Origin: Euonymus europaeus
Taxonomy: Eukaryota; Streptophyta; Magnoliopsida; Celastrales; Celastraceae
Assembly: GCA_963580455.1 (NCBI GenBank)
Contig: OY756963.1
Location: forward strand, 22,153,555-22,217,554
Length of the DNA: 64,000 nucleotides
Direction of reading: 5' to 3'
Shown here: positions 1 to 11,507 of the stretch, in pieces
Layout of the letters: each line of letters begins with the position of its first letter
Position numbering within the stretch: position 1 is the first letter of the stretch
Position numbers and translations under genes: made by a program
Notes under the pieces: generated by a model
Seen by the model: the letters and a program-made list of their open reading frames with translations, nothing else
Told to the model about the DNA's origin: nothing
The model's database searches: none

Positions 1-1728
1 TTGGTATGCTTGATGACTCATTAGTTTTTTTGTGGGTCAGTTAGATAATGAATCAGTCACTATATGCATAATTGTATGTCTGGTATGTTGTATTCAACTG
101 GTGAAAGATCTGAGCAGAACCAGTCTTTTGAACGCCAACACCCCTCCTCACTCCCTATGAAGCCCTTATAAAAAAATTCCATGTACTAGGTTTTTTTTAA
201 TTAAATTAAATTTTGGTTATTTACATCCTTGTAATCGTCAGAGAACTAGACGTGTTAACCGCTGCTCAGTAAATATGTGCTGTTCGTCAATAACTAATAG
301 GGCCCAAACTCTTCTATACTGATAAATAGGCCCGAAGCAGGAAGTTTGTTATTGGATCCCGGTCCAATTGCTTCTTTGTAGAATATTGGGCCAATCCAAT
401 ATCCAGAGGCCCAAAATGAAAAGAAACTCTCAATGGTTAAAAAATCATAGGAAAAGAAAAGCTGTAGGACCCAACGTCCCAACCAAGGCTAGACTTAATT
501 CTTTATAGAGACAGAGAAGCTGAGAGAAGCAGACGAGAGAGGGACCAACTTGTCGTGCGCATTCAAAATTTGACTTTTTATAAACAACAAATATAGCACG
601 CAAGTTTTTCCATGTATGCTTGTACCCTCCACTTCTAAATGTCTTTTGTTTGTTTGTACACACCATTCAGTGATGGATCCAGAAATTTCAGTTCAGAAAT
701 TGGAACCTAGTACATTCGGACACTGAAAAAGCTGACGCATTGGTACTTTAGGATTGATACACTTGGGAACTTTTTCATAATCTGGGTTCGTGGACACTGT
801 AATTTTTTACTAGACATAAGTGTCCATGGTATTCATAATCACCCGTAACACAATTACAAATCATAAATTTTGGAGATAAAAATAACTTTTAAATTTTGAA
901 ATTAAAAATCATGGAGATGTGATGTGATATATCTCTCAAATCACGTAAAATTTAAATTGTAGATACTACAATTATGAATTATGAAACTTCCCAATTCACA
1001 AAATTTCACTGAAATAACGTTGAATACGCCACTGGTTGTATTATGATATTATCACACTATTAATTGATTGATTTCCTTTTTTTTTTTATGTAGTGGGTTG
1101 GGAAGCCTCACATGATAGTTTGACAAATTGAAAAGAAGAAAGAAGACGAAAAACATGAAAGTTGTGTAGTATAAATTGGAAGAAAAAAAATCATCATTCG
1201 CGGGCCACAATTGTCATACCATTTGCATATATGTTCACACTAAAAAAAAATCAAAGAAAACTACATGCACAATTTACAATTTCCAGAAGCAAGAATTTAT
1301 ATGGGTGGTGACCGCGGTAGCAGCTTGACCCTCTCTCTTTTTTTATCCTCAATTAAATGGATTCTAGTGTTTTTTCCAGGACTTCACAAAGGTGATAAGG
1401 TAACGGATGGGGATAATATATATAAATGTATATTTTTATTGATGTAGTATATTGAGAGATGTATTTTGCTAATGTGATTTAGCATGTGACTTGATTTTTG
1501 GGTGATTGAGATGTGACCCGATGTTAATTTTAGTGGGAAAAGTATGGAAAAATGAAATGTTAATGACTTGAGTTTTGAAAAATGAAAAAAATTAGATTAG
1601 AAAATGTGTTTTGCTATATTGGAAGACTTGTTTTACTAATGTGGATAAATATATGTGACAACTTTTTATGTAACAAATGTGAGACCCAATTGAAAGGTTG
1701 ATGGAGAAATTTGTATGTCCCATTGTAT

Positions 1729-2182
1729 AGTGGTGGAAATGCGGGTTTTTGATTCGGTTTGAGACCGAAATCGAAAAAATAAAAAATGAAATTAATAAAT
1801 AAGATAAATCAAACCGGCCCGTATAATTCATAGAACCGAACTAAAGTGTAATAAACGGTTCAGTTTAAACCGAGTTAATGGAAAATGTTGTATTAATATA
1901 TTATATATGTATAGCTGTATTAATATATCTGTAAAGAATGTTAACAGCTTATAGTTGTATTGATATATTATTTCTCATACTGATAATAGACTAATATTAG
2001 TTATATATATATTTATTTAAAAAATATATAATTAAAGTTCGGTTGAAACTGAAATTATTTTCAATAATCCGAAATCGGACCGAAAATCGAAATTCACAAG
2101 ATCATAAAACCGAACTAAACTTAATTTTTCGATTCGGTTTACAGTTTGGATTACGGTTTGGTCCGGATTCTTTCACCCTTAT
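1729..2182. mobile_element. Putative hAT-like MITE
   Basis: The two ends are imperfect inverted repeats: the left begins TAGTGGTGGAAATGCGG and the right, read in reverse, begins TAAGGGTGAAAGAATCCGG. Inside, the words CGGTTT, GATTCGG and AACCGAA recur in both orientations close to each end, as in short non-coding plant elements built of subterminal repeats. The flanking octamers share six consecutive bases (CATTGT), which fits a decayed 8-bp hAT target duplication. There is no coding capacity. The family assignment is an inference from this structure, and the exact boundaries are uncertain by a few bases. Confidence 0.45.
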
Positions 2183-2670
2183 CATTGTGGATGCTATTAA
2201 CTATTTCAAATATTACACACACGATTTCATATAAATCATGTGAGATCATGTGTAGTCATCTCAGCATTTGGGATAACTAAGACAAAGAAAATATCAGGAT
2301 GCTTAATATATATATATATATATTGTATTGGTAATTCTTATGCTTGTTCAACTAGGATGAACGTGGACTACTCTTTAGTTTTCAGTTTCTTATTTTTCTT
2401 TATTTTTCAATGTTTGAATTCTGCATAATTTGTCTGGTTTGACTAACAAATTAGGAAGATAAAGTATTTAATCACAAATGGCTATTACACTAGCTTTAGC
2501 AATAGTTTGTAATCATTAATGATTTCAAACATGAAATTACGGTTTTGTCTTTTGTTATTGGCCTGCCACATTTTTCCAAAAATGAAAAAGACAAGATAAA
2601 AGTCAAATTAAAAAGACGGTGTTAAATCTTATTTTTTGTGTGCAAGAAGCTACTTGAGAGGGATTAGAGT

Positions 2671-2832
2671 GTCAGAGTTGTTCATGTTTATCATGAACGG
2701 AATCGTGTTGTGGACTATCTCGCAAATGTGATCTTTCATCATAGTAGAGGGGTGATAACCTTCCAGAGCCTTCTAGTGCGATCAATCAGCTAGTTTTGGA
2801 TGATGCCATTGGGATTGCTCGGCCTCGGCTTG
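2671..2832 (+). pseudogene. LINE RNase H-domain fragment
   Basis: The plus frame starting at 2671 reads VRVVHVYHERNRVVDYLAN, matching the RNase H C-terminal pattern of plant non-LTR retrotransposons and their domesticated relatives (hydrophobic strand, H-V-Y-R-E-x-N, x-x-A-D-x-L-A-N). A second frame from about 2772 reads LVLDDAIGIARPRL, also typical of the end of that domain. The two pieces are out of frame and the first runs into a stop, so this is a decayed scrap. No flanking poly(A) or target duplication could be assigned. Confidence 0.5.
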
Positions 2833-3164
2833 GTATGACCATTAGGCCGAAATGGAACATAACAGTCAATTATCATTCTCGTCGGAATTCTTTTGTCTGG
2901 TATGACACGCAACAGAGGAACAAAACCATCAATTTATATTCCCACTGAAATTCATGATTCCTATCCCCCTAAAGAATCCTCCGTTTCTATCAGAATGGGA
3001 ATTTGTTTTACAGGTTTACTGACAATTTTATCCAGGAATGAATAATTGTTCTACAGATAAACATATAAAAGTAAAATTATTAAATTAATATGTATTATTA
3101 ATGATGTAATATATGTAAATTTCATATTTTCAGTTTCAATTGCAACCCTACCACTCACAAGAAC

Positions 3165-3395
3165 CGAACAAGGTTAAGGGATAACATAGTTTTTATAGCT
3201 GTTAACGGTCGGTTTTTGGACACATTTTGGTCAAATTGACTAGTTGATTTTTGGTCGATTTTAGTGTAAAAAATGCACAATAACAAAACAAGGTTGAGGG
3301 ATAATATAGTTTTTATAGCCGTTAACGGTCGGTTTTTGGACACATTTTGGTCAAACTAACTAGTTGATTTTTGGTCGATTTTAGTGTAAAAAATG
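3165..3395. repeat. Tandem duplication, 120-bp unit, about 1.9 copies
   Basis: Sequence beginning AGGTTAAGGG at 3171 recurs as AGGTTGAGGG at 3291, exactly 120 bp later. The two copies differ at only a few sites up to the shared end GTGTAAAAAATG near 3395. The rest of each unit holds TTAACGGTCGGTTTTTGGACA and the echoing phrase TTTTTGGTCGATTTTAG. No gene is involved. Confidence 0.85.
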
Positions 3396-5379
3396 TAATT
3401 TTTTTATAAAAAAATCGACCAAATGGTTTGGTTTTGGCCGATTTAGATTTGTCATTTTTTTACAGCCCTAAATTTTTTTGTCAATTATTCTCATGTCATT
3501 CCTTAATAAATTCCAACATACCAAACATTTAAATACAGTGTTCTTATGACAATTCTTTTACTAACCAAACATCAAAATCCAACGAATTCTCATTTTTGTT
3601 CGCATTTTCATTCCACGGGCAATCAAACATAGCATAAATATCTATCCATGTCGACCAATAAGCATAATGGGACGAGAAACTAGTAAATGCTCCTAATACA
3701 TTTCTTGAGGTTGTGAATGATTTTAAATTTAAATTATAATCTAACTATTTTAATCTCCAATAACCCATGATTTAACATCATCAATTGTTGATAGTACGTG
3801 TATATATTCCTCAAAATCTCTCTCTACATATATTTTTTTAATGGTTGCTATATATATATATATATATCTATTTAGGCGCCATAAATTTTTTGGTTGTAAA
3901 GCTAATTGGTTGTATTACATTTTTCCCGCCTCAACCAATATAAACTTACCATATAACCAATATTGTATATTTGAGGTTATCTCACTTAATGGTATTTAAA
4001 TCTAAGAAAAAAGACATTGATTGTTTGAAGGGGAATGAGTCTTTTCTTATAAATCTCTTTGCTTGAATTTACTCGAGCAATTTGAGACGTTTAACAAGTC
4101 TTTGACATAAACTGCATTTGTTTTATTTTGGGAAGTTCCGATGGGTCATTAGCCATACATGTATGATTATGTACCCAATTATTCAATTGTCATTATCTAC
4201 AAAACACATTATTCTTTTGATCACATTATTATAGTTACTGGGCATATACTTGCGTTACGTGTGTCGATGATGTAAAGGTTGATATAAGTATAATTTGCGC
4301 ATTTAATATTTCGTAGTAAGAGTCTTTAACTAATGTACCGTATTAGAAGGAATGTTGGTGGTTATTGTACAAAGAAAATGAAGAGTCATGTCCTTTTGGA
4401 TTGATAATACATAAGGTGCGGTTTTTGGAATTCCAAACATAAAACCACCTGTTTCTTTTAAAATTTTGTATAAAATCAAAATCACATGCATGTATAATGC
4501 ATTATACAGTGATGGTTTGTTTATTTTGTTTCGTTGGATAATGAGACAACTCTTGATAATATGTGAATGAATGTGTCACTTTTTTTAAAAAAATTTCAAT
4601 TAAATTATTTGGTATGCCACATGACAGCATTTGGTTCGTAAAAGTTTTGATAATATGTGAATACACGTAACTTTTGGAGTTTCGAACTTTGAAACCCTTT
4701 TTTTTTAAATTGATAGAAACACAATCTTTGATAGCATGTGAACGAACCTCACTCTTTAAGTCCTCAACTTTGTCTCCTATTTTTTTTTTTCCGTTTGATT
4801 TAGGACACGACTCTTAATAATATATGTGTTACTGTAACTTTTTTTTAAAATTTTCAATTAAAATTATTTGGTATGCCACATGGCAGCATGCAATTACTTC
4901 TATTTTGAGGTCTTCATGTTAATTAATAGTATTGATTGATGATTGATAACGTAGAGGACCAAATCACCAATCATCGCCAATTTGGGGCAATACCAAAATT
5001 GGATTATATATATACATATGAGACAAATCAAGTGCGAGATTCCGCATGTGATTTTACGTACGGGATAGCGCACTCACCCTTAGATGGAGTGCGGGGCCCA
5101 CATGCTGCAAGGGTAATGCTGGTATCCCGAACGTAATTTTAAATGCGAAAATCCACCCCCACACACACACACACACATATATATGGCAAAGAAATTGTGG
5201 AAGATTAATTTAGTCATTTGATTGGAGTTTGTGTAGATGAATATTGGAAGATTTGGTCAAGCACAATTTTGTTGAACCATTAACGTATACCGAATCAAAT
5301 TAAATTTATGATTATCTTTTGCAATCTTGAGACTTTGTCGAACCTACCTAACAAGTGATAAGGATAATCATTTTATTTA

Positions 5380-5495
5380 GGGTAAATGATATAGACCCCC
5401 CTAAAGTATGGGCTAATTGAGAAAAAACCCCTAAATTATAAAAAAATGGATATAACCCCCCAGACGTTTGTTGACCGTCTGAGATGACGGTCAAC
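5380..5495 (+). repeat. Left terminal inverted repeat of the MULE
   Basis: Starts GGGTAAATGATATAGACC and runs to about GATGACGGTCAAC. It lies 240 bp beyond the stop codon of the transposase and pairs with 8583-8697. It contains a short inverted repeat of its own (TTGACCGTC / GATGACGGTCAA). Confidence 0.9.
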
Positions 5496-5735
5496 TTGTA
5501 TAAATGTGATTAAGCTGCAGGAATAACTGTCTATATTATAGGGGGTAAATGCTATTAGTTTAAACTATAGGGGTGTATTGACAATGACAATTAAAAACAA
5601 GAAAACTAGAAGCCATTAATATCATATCCAGCAAGAGTGAACATGTCCAAAATATATATAAAAATACTTCATGTCCAAAATAACAAAGAACAAAAGAGGA
5701 GTTACTACATTAACCAAGTAACCAACAACTGAAAC

Positions 5736-8358
5736 CTACTTCTGGAGTGGAGATTGTGCCCTAACAGGAGGAATCTTTGGTCTAAGAAGACCACGGTTGA
5801 ATTTGATAGGAGACTTGTTCCTTGATGTTGGTCTTGGTGGAAGAAAAGGCCTAAATGGTGGTGGATTGACATGATGAATCAGTGGAGGTGAAACTTGTGA
5901 TGGACTACTTGGTGTAGGGTCAACAACCTGTGATAAAGCCTCTGTCTCTCCATTATCAACAATCTCATAACCTTGTGACAAAGCCTCTGCCTCTCGACTT
6001 GCTTCTCTCAATGCCTCTACCTCACGTCTAGATGCTAATGCAGGACAAGTCCTGACATTATGTCCTGTCATATTGCAATGCCTACATCTTAGTACTTGAC
6101 CTTTTCTGCTCAAAGCACCTGCTGTTTGTGTTGCCAACTCATCATGCCCTCTAATTCTTGCCTTTTTAGGTCTACCAGGCTTTCTTTTATGTACTGGTGG
6201 TTGTAAAATAGTGTACTCAGTACTTGTCCATTGTTCTTCTCCAGGCATAGGATTTATGAGGTGAGAATAAGTTTTCAGAATCTCAGCCTTGGTGTACACT
6301 TCATGAATATATTCTTCTGGCCTCCCATGATCAAATAATATTGCACATACTGCATGCTCACATGGTATACCTGAAAGATCCCATCTTCTACAGCTACATG
6401 TCCAATCTCTAAGATCGACAACATTCTGGCTTCCATGCATATGTCTGACTTCAAAAGTCCTCTCTCCACCTAAAATACAATCATACTCTATTACCCTTCC
6501 CACAACCTTCTTGAACTTCTTTAGAATTCTTGGGCAAACTGTGGCAGTGTAACCCTCCATCTCAACCTTTTTCTTGTGGAATCTTGACATTAGCATTCTC
6601 CTTATCCACTCCAGCATTGTGATTATTGGCTTGTCCCTTGCCTCTCTAATATAAGAATTGAAGGACTCAGAGATGTTGTTTGTGAGCATATCACACTTAG
6701 TATCTGGATCATGTGTATGCCTACACCATCCTTCCTTATCCTTGGCACTTAACCAATCATATGCAGCTCTATCAAGTTGTTGTAAGATCTTCATCCTATT
6801 TTCAAATTCTTGGAGCCTTGTTGCTCTTGAAGCATTCCAAAAGGCATCTCTCAAAGCTATTCCAGGGAATTGCTTTTTGAAATTGGCATATAAATGCCTA
6901 ACACAGAATCTGTGTATTGCTCCTGGCATGACCAACTTCATTGCCTCCACAAGCCCCTACAAAAAAAAATTCATAATCAGTGACAACATATGATTGAATA
7001 TGAACAATGAAAACATATATTTTGCGAGTCAATACCTTTTGTTGGTCTGAAATGAAGGTCCAAGTCTTGTTATTGCCAATGTCGTTGAACAATAACTCCA
7101 AGAACCACTCCCAATTCTTCTTGTTTTCCACATCAACCACAGCCCAAGCAATCGGATATATGTGGTCATTTGCATCCTTCCCAACAGCAGTTAGCAATTG
7201 CCCACCATATTTGGTCTTCAAATGACATCCATCTAACCCAATCTCAGGTCTGCATCCTTGGACAAATCCTCTTTTGCATGCTATGAGACAAATGTAACAT
7301 CTCAAGAACAATCCTCTATCACTTTCCACTGCCACTGTGCTTCCAGGATTGTACAACTTCAAAGCTGCACAATATTTCCACAAGTGGTTGTATTGCTCCT
7401 TCTCATCTCCAAATATCATCATTAATGCTTTCTTCTTTGCTAGGTAAGCCTTGTCCTTTGAAATGTCAAGATTATGGTCTCTGTAGACAGCCTTCTTCAA
7501 TGCAGTAGGAGCCCATGTTGGACAATCTCTGAAATTTTCAATGTATTTATTAGCTATCCACTCCGACGAAACTCTTTTCCCCTTATAATTGCGAGGGCAT
7601 TCATCATGATGAACTGGTTGATATGTCTTGATTTGGAATGATGTTCTATCCCTACTCTTTGAAGCATATATTCTCCACTTACAGTCAGCATGTCCATCAC
7701 AAACAGCCTCTACTTTGTCCCTGTCATTCTTCTTATATTTATAAGATTTTCCTTGTTCTACACTAAATTGCATCAAAGTTTTCCTAAATATCTCAACAGA
7801 GTTGAACTTCATTCCCACCACAAAGTCAATAGGATTGTGCATATCAGTTTTCTCATCAAACCTAGGATGCTTATTACTCGGACCCTCTTCACAATCACTT
7901 TCATAAATACTTCTAAGCTCATCCGAGTCATACAAATCTTCTTCAACTTCAACAGGTAAATTCCAATTGTCAATTCCTATTAATCTTCTACCTTCCTCTC
8001 TCACATTTTCCATTCTACTTCTATGGCAGTCAGTCTCTTCTTTATAATCACTATTGTTAGTTTCACTAGTATCACCAGAATACTCTTGACCATATTCATC
8101 ATCTGATTCAACAAAGAAATACAGAAAATCGCAATAAGCTAAATGCAGAAAACACACGAGCACACAAATAAAGGTACCCTCATACATAAGAGAAGCACGG
8201 CTCGGAGCCCTTCGGGCTCCTCGTCTCCCCGCGAAGCCTTCAACTTTATCTCTGAAAATGGGAAGAGAAGGGGAAGAATAAAAAGGGAAACATACCAGAC
8301 ATGTTGGATCTTCAAATTTGATGGAAAAAATGTGGTTCTTAGGATGAATCACACTCAT
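5736..8358 (-). CDS. MuDR-like MULE transposase
   Basis: The product is a cut-and-paste transposase of the Mutator superfamily, acting on the flanking inverted repeats. Exons by splice-site reading are 8178-8358, 7036-8102 and 5736-6956, giving about 822 residues with no internal stop. The 79-bp intron (6957-7035, GT-AG) is firm, because it joins SDQQK to GLVEAMK. The 75-bp intron (8103-8177) is less firm: it is a multiple of three without a stop, but it would encode an odd hydrophobic insert. In order: acidic N-terminus; MuDR DNA-binding-type domain (from DFVVGMKF to KGKRVSSEW); MULE catalytic domain with aspartates in GLDGCHLK and FISDQQKG; SWIM zinc finger (CSCRRW...CEHA); and a CCHC zinc knuckle (CRHCNMTGHNVRTCP). 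A proline-rich tail closes the protein. The N-terminal start at 8358 is uncertain. Confidence 0.87.
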
Positions 8359-8582
8359 ACATGACTGAAAAACTCAAACTCTGTTGTTGGAGATGATTCA
8401 AAGAAGTGTTGTTGGACATGATTCAAAGAAGAACACAACCAAAACCCTAGCAAATAACAGAGTGGAGGGAAAGGAAGAAGTTGTTGGAGCCTTTAGCCTC
8501 ATTTTAATCATTTTTTATTTAAAATAATTAATTAAGCAACTTAATCAATTTTATAGTTTAAAAGTGAGTTAACACATGTGGG

Positions 8583-8697
8583 TTTACCGTTAACTCAAAC
8601 GGTTAACAAACGGCTGGGGGGTTATATCCAATTTTCCATAATTTAGGGGTTTTTTTTTCCATTTAGACCATATTTTAGGGGTATATACCATTTACTC
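8583..8697 (-). repeat. Right terminal inverted repeat of the MULE
   Basis: Read on the minus strand it begins GAGTAAATGGTATATACC and parallels the left repeat. One C is missing from the C-run, and the inner palindrome reads TTAACCGTTTGAGTTAACGG. It lies about 225 bp upstream of the transposase start, so it probably also holds the promoter, as in other MULEs. Confidence 0.9.
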
Positions 8698-9199
8698 TTT
8701 TATTTATGCAACAAGTACTCCCAATTTTCATATTCTGTTAATGACAACTACTTTATGCATTCAAACGGTTTGTTTACCTAATAAATAGACTTTATTCTTT
8801 ATTGCGCAGCAGCAGCGTTTCAGAAGAGATTTCTGACAAATTTTGCCATCAACCGTATGTCATGCACTTGTCTGGGCGCGTGCAGGGGTGATAAAATTTC
8901 CTTCCATCGGAATTGTTGATTTGTTATTCGTATTAAATTAAATTTGAACATAAATTATATTTTTAAATTTTGAATTCAAACACAAAAGAAAATTCTGATT
9001 TAGTTGTTCAGACCACAACTACATTGGATTATTTTCTGAATTTAAACCAAGACGGATGTGGTTAAACGTTATACAACCTTAACATTTAATTGTTTTATAA
9101 ACACCTATATTATCCGACCCGCAACTAATTTTTTGCAACACAAAGACACGCATGGTTTTAAGTTTTTGTTTGCACTCGAGTCGCATTGGACATCCAAAG

Positions 9200-9202
<3 letters not shown>

Positions 9203-9245
<43 letters not shown>
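9203..9245. repeat. TA dinucleotide microsatellite
   Basis: About 20 uninterrupted TA units lie in the intergenic region between the MULE and the next gene. Confidence 0.95.
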
Positions 9246-9248
<3 letters not shown>

Positions 9249-9764
9249 ATGAGATCCTAAATGAGGGCTCTTTGTTTTTGCCTATTTTGATAATAAGGAT
9301 CCAAATCAATGAATTCCACAATCCGTCATTTCATTTTTAACCTTATTTTAAGATCTCATAGGCATCCTTGAAGTTTAAGACTTCATAGACAACAATTTTA
9401 TGACCTCATTCCTTATCGGCGAATTCATGATGTACATATACGCGCGCGCGCGCACATGTATATACATACATACATACACGCACACACATTGACGACGACG
9501 AAAGAATTTGAAAGGCGGTGCCTAATGCGAATAAAACGGTTGTACGTTTGTTCAAAAATTAATATAAAACTGTTTGTTTGTATGCTTTCTTCCTTTCGTG
9601 TAAATTTGATTTTTGACAAAAGAACAAAAAGATGCGACCTTCTTCCTTTCCGTTTACATCGCCCCCTTTATTCCCAAAACGGCGATTGTGATTACGAAAA
9701 AGAGTCGACAACTTGGAATTTGGAATTCTCCCTCCAAATTATTTAACACACGCCTGGCGTCTTC

Positions 9765-9771
9765 TATAAAA
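9765..9771 (+). promoter_or_regulatory. Putative TATA box
   Basis: TATAAAA lies 112 bp before the chosen ATG. It is followed about 35 bp later by a CT-rich tract (CTCTCTCTCTCC) typical of plant 5' leaders. Confidence 0.6.
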
Positions 9772-9882
9772 CCTTTTCTGTTAACCAATTCATTCACGAA
9801 ACACCTCTCTCTCTCTCCTCTCTCTCCTACTTCTCAGACTTTTTGTGATCTCTCTGGGGATCTATTGGTTCATTTTCAGCTT

Positions 9883-10803
9883 ATGATGCCACAGGTGGAT
9901 CTGGAAACCCTAGTTTCTGCCTGCGCCGGAGGCTCCAGCGACCGCAAAATCACCTGCGAAACCCTAGCCGACATCGGTGACAATCACAAGTCGGATGAGG
10001 CGCTGTATCCACAGGATGTGACTCCGGATTTCCCGCCAGAATCCTTCTGGCTTTCCAAGGACGCAGAGCTTGACTGGTTTGATCGGAACGCTTTCATCGA
10101 CCGGAGGGACTCCACTAAAGGAAACTCTCATTCCGCGAACCTAAATCCGAACTTGATCCCTGGATCGAACTCCAGTTCTCAACGATTCTCTCACTCTTTG
10201 AGGTCTAAAGCGTCAATTTTCTCCCTACCAAAGCCGCAAAAGCCGAATTATGCCGATACCAAGCACCGCAGGAACTGTAAACTAGGAAACACTCGCTTGT
10301 TCCCTAAGCGATCCGGATCCGCCCTTAAATCGAACTCTTCGCTAGTTGAACCGTCTTCACCCAATGTTTCTTGTATAGGAAGAGTGAGATCCAAGAGAGA
10401 TCGAAAACGTCGATTGAGGAATCGGCAGAAGTCATCTGAACGTGGATCTAAAAAGGAATCTGAACGGCGATCCAGTAAAGAAAAACCTGCGGAGAGACGA
10501 AGGAATGGATTCTTTTCAGGTTTCCGGGCAATTTTCTGGTCCACTCGTAGAGACAAAGAATTGAAGGAGGAGTCACATAGAGCATGGCCGTCAAGAAAGA
10601 GCTCAGCGACAAAAACAAGTGATATTAGGAGTCGTTTACCACCTGGTGACAACGATAAAGAGTTTCCGGCGAGTCGGAAATCATCGGACATAGCGCATGA
10701 CGTTTTTGAACCGACGGCTGAGCCGGTTGGATTGGGCGGAATGAAACGGTTCACTTCTGGTAGGCGATCCGAGTCTTGGGCCACCGTAATTGACGTGGCT
10801 TGA
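9883..10803 (+). CDS. Conserved plant basic protein, function unknown
   Basis: Single-exon gene; 306 residues if translation starts at the ATG at 9883, with a second in-frame ATG directly after it. The frame stays open upstream to 9613, but that part overlaps the TATA box and the CT-rich leader, so it is unlikely to be coding. The N-terminal third is acidic with short hydrophobic motifs (FWLSKDAELDWFDRNAF). The middle carries two short blocks that look conserved (SIFSLPKPQKP and SPNVSCIGRVRSKRDRK). Then come a strongly Arg/Lys/Ser-rich segment that could serve in nuclear localisation, the block NGFFSGFRAIFW, and a serine/arginine-rich tail. There is no signal peptide, no membrane helix and no known catalytic motif. 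I recognise the general look of an uncharacterised plant family but cannot give a name or role. Confidence 0.72.
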   Translation: MMPQVDLETLVSACAGGSSDRKITCETLADIGDNHKSDEALYPQDVTPDFPPESFWLSKDAELDWFDRNAFIDRRDSTKGNSHSANLNPNLIPGSNSSSQRFSHSLRSKASIFSLPKPQKPNYADTKHRRNCKLGNTRLFPKRSGSALKSNSSLVEPSSPNVSCIGRVRSKRDRKRRLRNRQKSSERGSKKESERRSSKEKPAERRRNGFFSGFRAIFWSTRRDKELKEESHRAWPSRKSSATKTSDIRSRLPPGDNDKEFPASRKSSDIAHDVFEPTAEPVGLGGMKRFTSGRRSESWATVIDVA

Positions 10804-11507
10804 GGAGGGTTGTTGGATGAAATGCCGGTCACGATCTTCGTGTGGGCCCAGCCAGAGAGTTGGTGTGGGTCGTGACTTGTGTGTCCGTGGGTCCCGTTCC
10901 AGCGTTGAAATCGTGGTTGGGCCCAAGCCCGTGGATTTTAGAGGTAAAAAGTAAAAACCGTAGAAGCAGCAAATTACAATTGTCCCACTGTTTTTTTTTC
11001 CTGCCTGGTTTTGTTTCGGTTTCCTTTTGTGTCTCTTCTAGAATTTGTGAGGTAAAAAACAAATACGTTTTGTAAATATGTATTTGCGAGATTCTGTATA
11101 TATTATTATATGGGAACAAGTACACCTAAGTAAATGTAATGCAAAGGAGAATACTAAAGGATTCTAGAATCTGGACTATATTCACGAAATGCCATTAACA
11201 TAAAATACTCATGCAATCGCATATTTGCAACTGAATAAAACTATTCCATATAAACACAGATTGCTGTAAGAAATTAACGAACCTAGCAAAAATGCCACAA
11301 TTAATCATATTGTAGAAAATTCAAACGTAATATTAAGTCGTTACTTTTCAAACCAAAAACCAGACAGGTACGCAACCTATATCTAGTATTAGTGTATTGC
11401 TAATGTACAAGTAATGTCATTCAGTTCATTTATGTAACATATACGAACAGGGTACTTTTACTAAATATACAAGGGTATAAGTATACAGTATACCTCCAGA
11501 TAAGGAG
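10804..11507. other. Shared 3' region of two convergent genes
   Basis: The gene ending at 10803 (plus) and the SOUL gene ending at 11508 (minus) face each other here. The sequence becomes AT-rich after 11000 and should hold both polyadenylation regions. No further gene is seen. Confidence 0.6.

Larger units (their letters stand above)
1..5370. other. Gene-poor intergenic region with repeat remnants
   Basis: No reading frame here looks like a plant gene: the open frames are 60-80 codons, AT-rich, and without family motifs. What can be recognised is listed separately: a hAT/MITE-like element near 1.7-2.2 kb, a LINE RNase H scrap near 2.7 kb and a 120-bp tandem duplication at 3.2-3.4 kb. A weaker family of diverged repeats of about 100-270 bp lies at 4548-4900; its clearest shared module ends in TTTGGTATGCCACATG (near 4609 and 4867). 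A short CA run sits at 5159-5176. The rest is AT-rich sequence in which I see nothing definite. Confidence 0.6.
5380..8697 (-). mobile_element. Complete MuDR-like (MULE) transposon with 9-bp target duplication
   Basis: The element is bounded by TTTTATTTA on both sides (5371-5379 and 8698-8706), a perfect 9-bp target-site duplication, the size made by Mutator-type transposases. Inverted repeats of about 115 bp occupy 5380-5495 and 8583-8697; they begin GGGTAAATGATATAG and, read in reverse from the right, GAGTAAATGGTATAT. Both carry the block ACCCCTAAATTAT and the block GGATATAACCCCCCAG. The single gene inside is a transposase on the minus strand. TIRs of about 80-85 percent mutual identity by eye suggest a moderately old but structurally complete copy. 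Confidence 0.93.
8707..9882. other. Intergenic region and promoter of the 9.9-kb gene
   Basis: No coding region is seen. Landmarks are a long TA microsatellite (9203-9245), a run of alternating CG followed by ATAC/ACAC repeats (9441-9490), and from about 9765 a core promoter and pyrimidine-rich leader. Confidence 0.6.

Noticed and set aside
10248..10832. A 194-codon open frame on the minus strand
   Set aside because: It lies wholly antisense to the 9.9-kb gene. Its openness follows from that gene's Ser/Arg-rich codons, and it shows no motif of its own.
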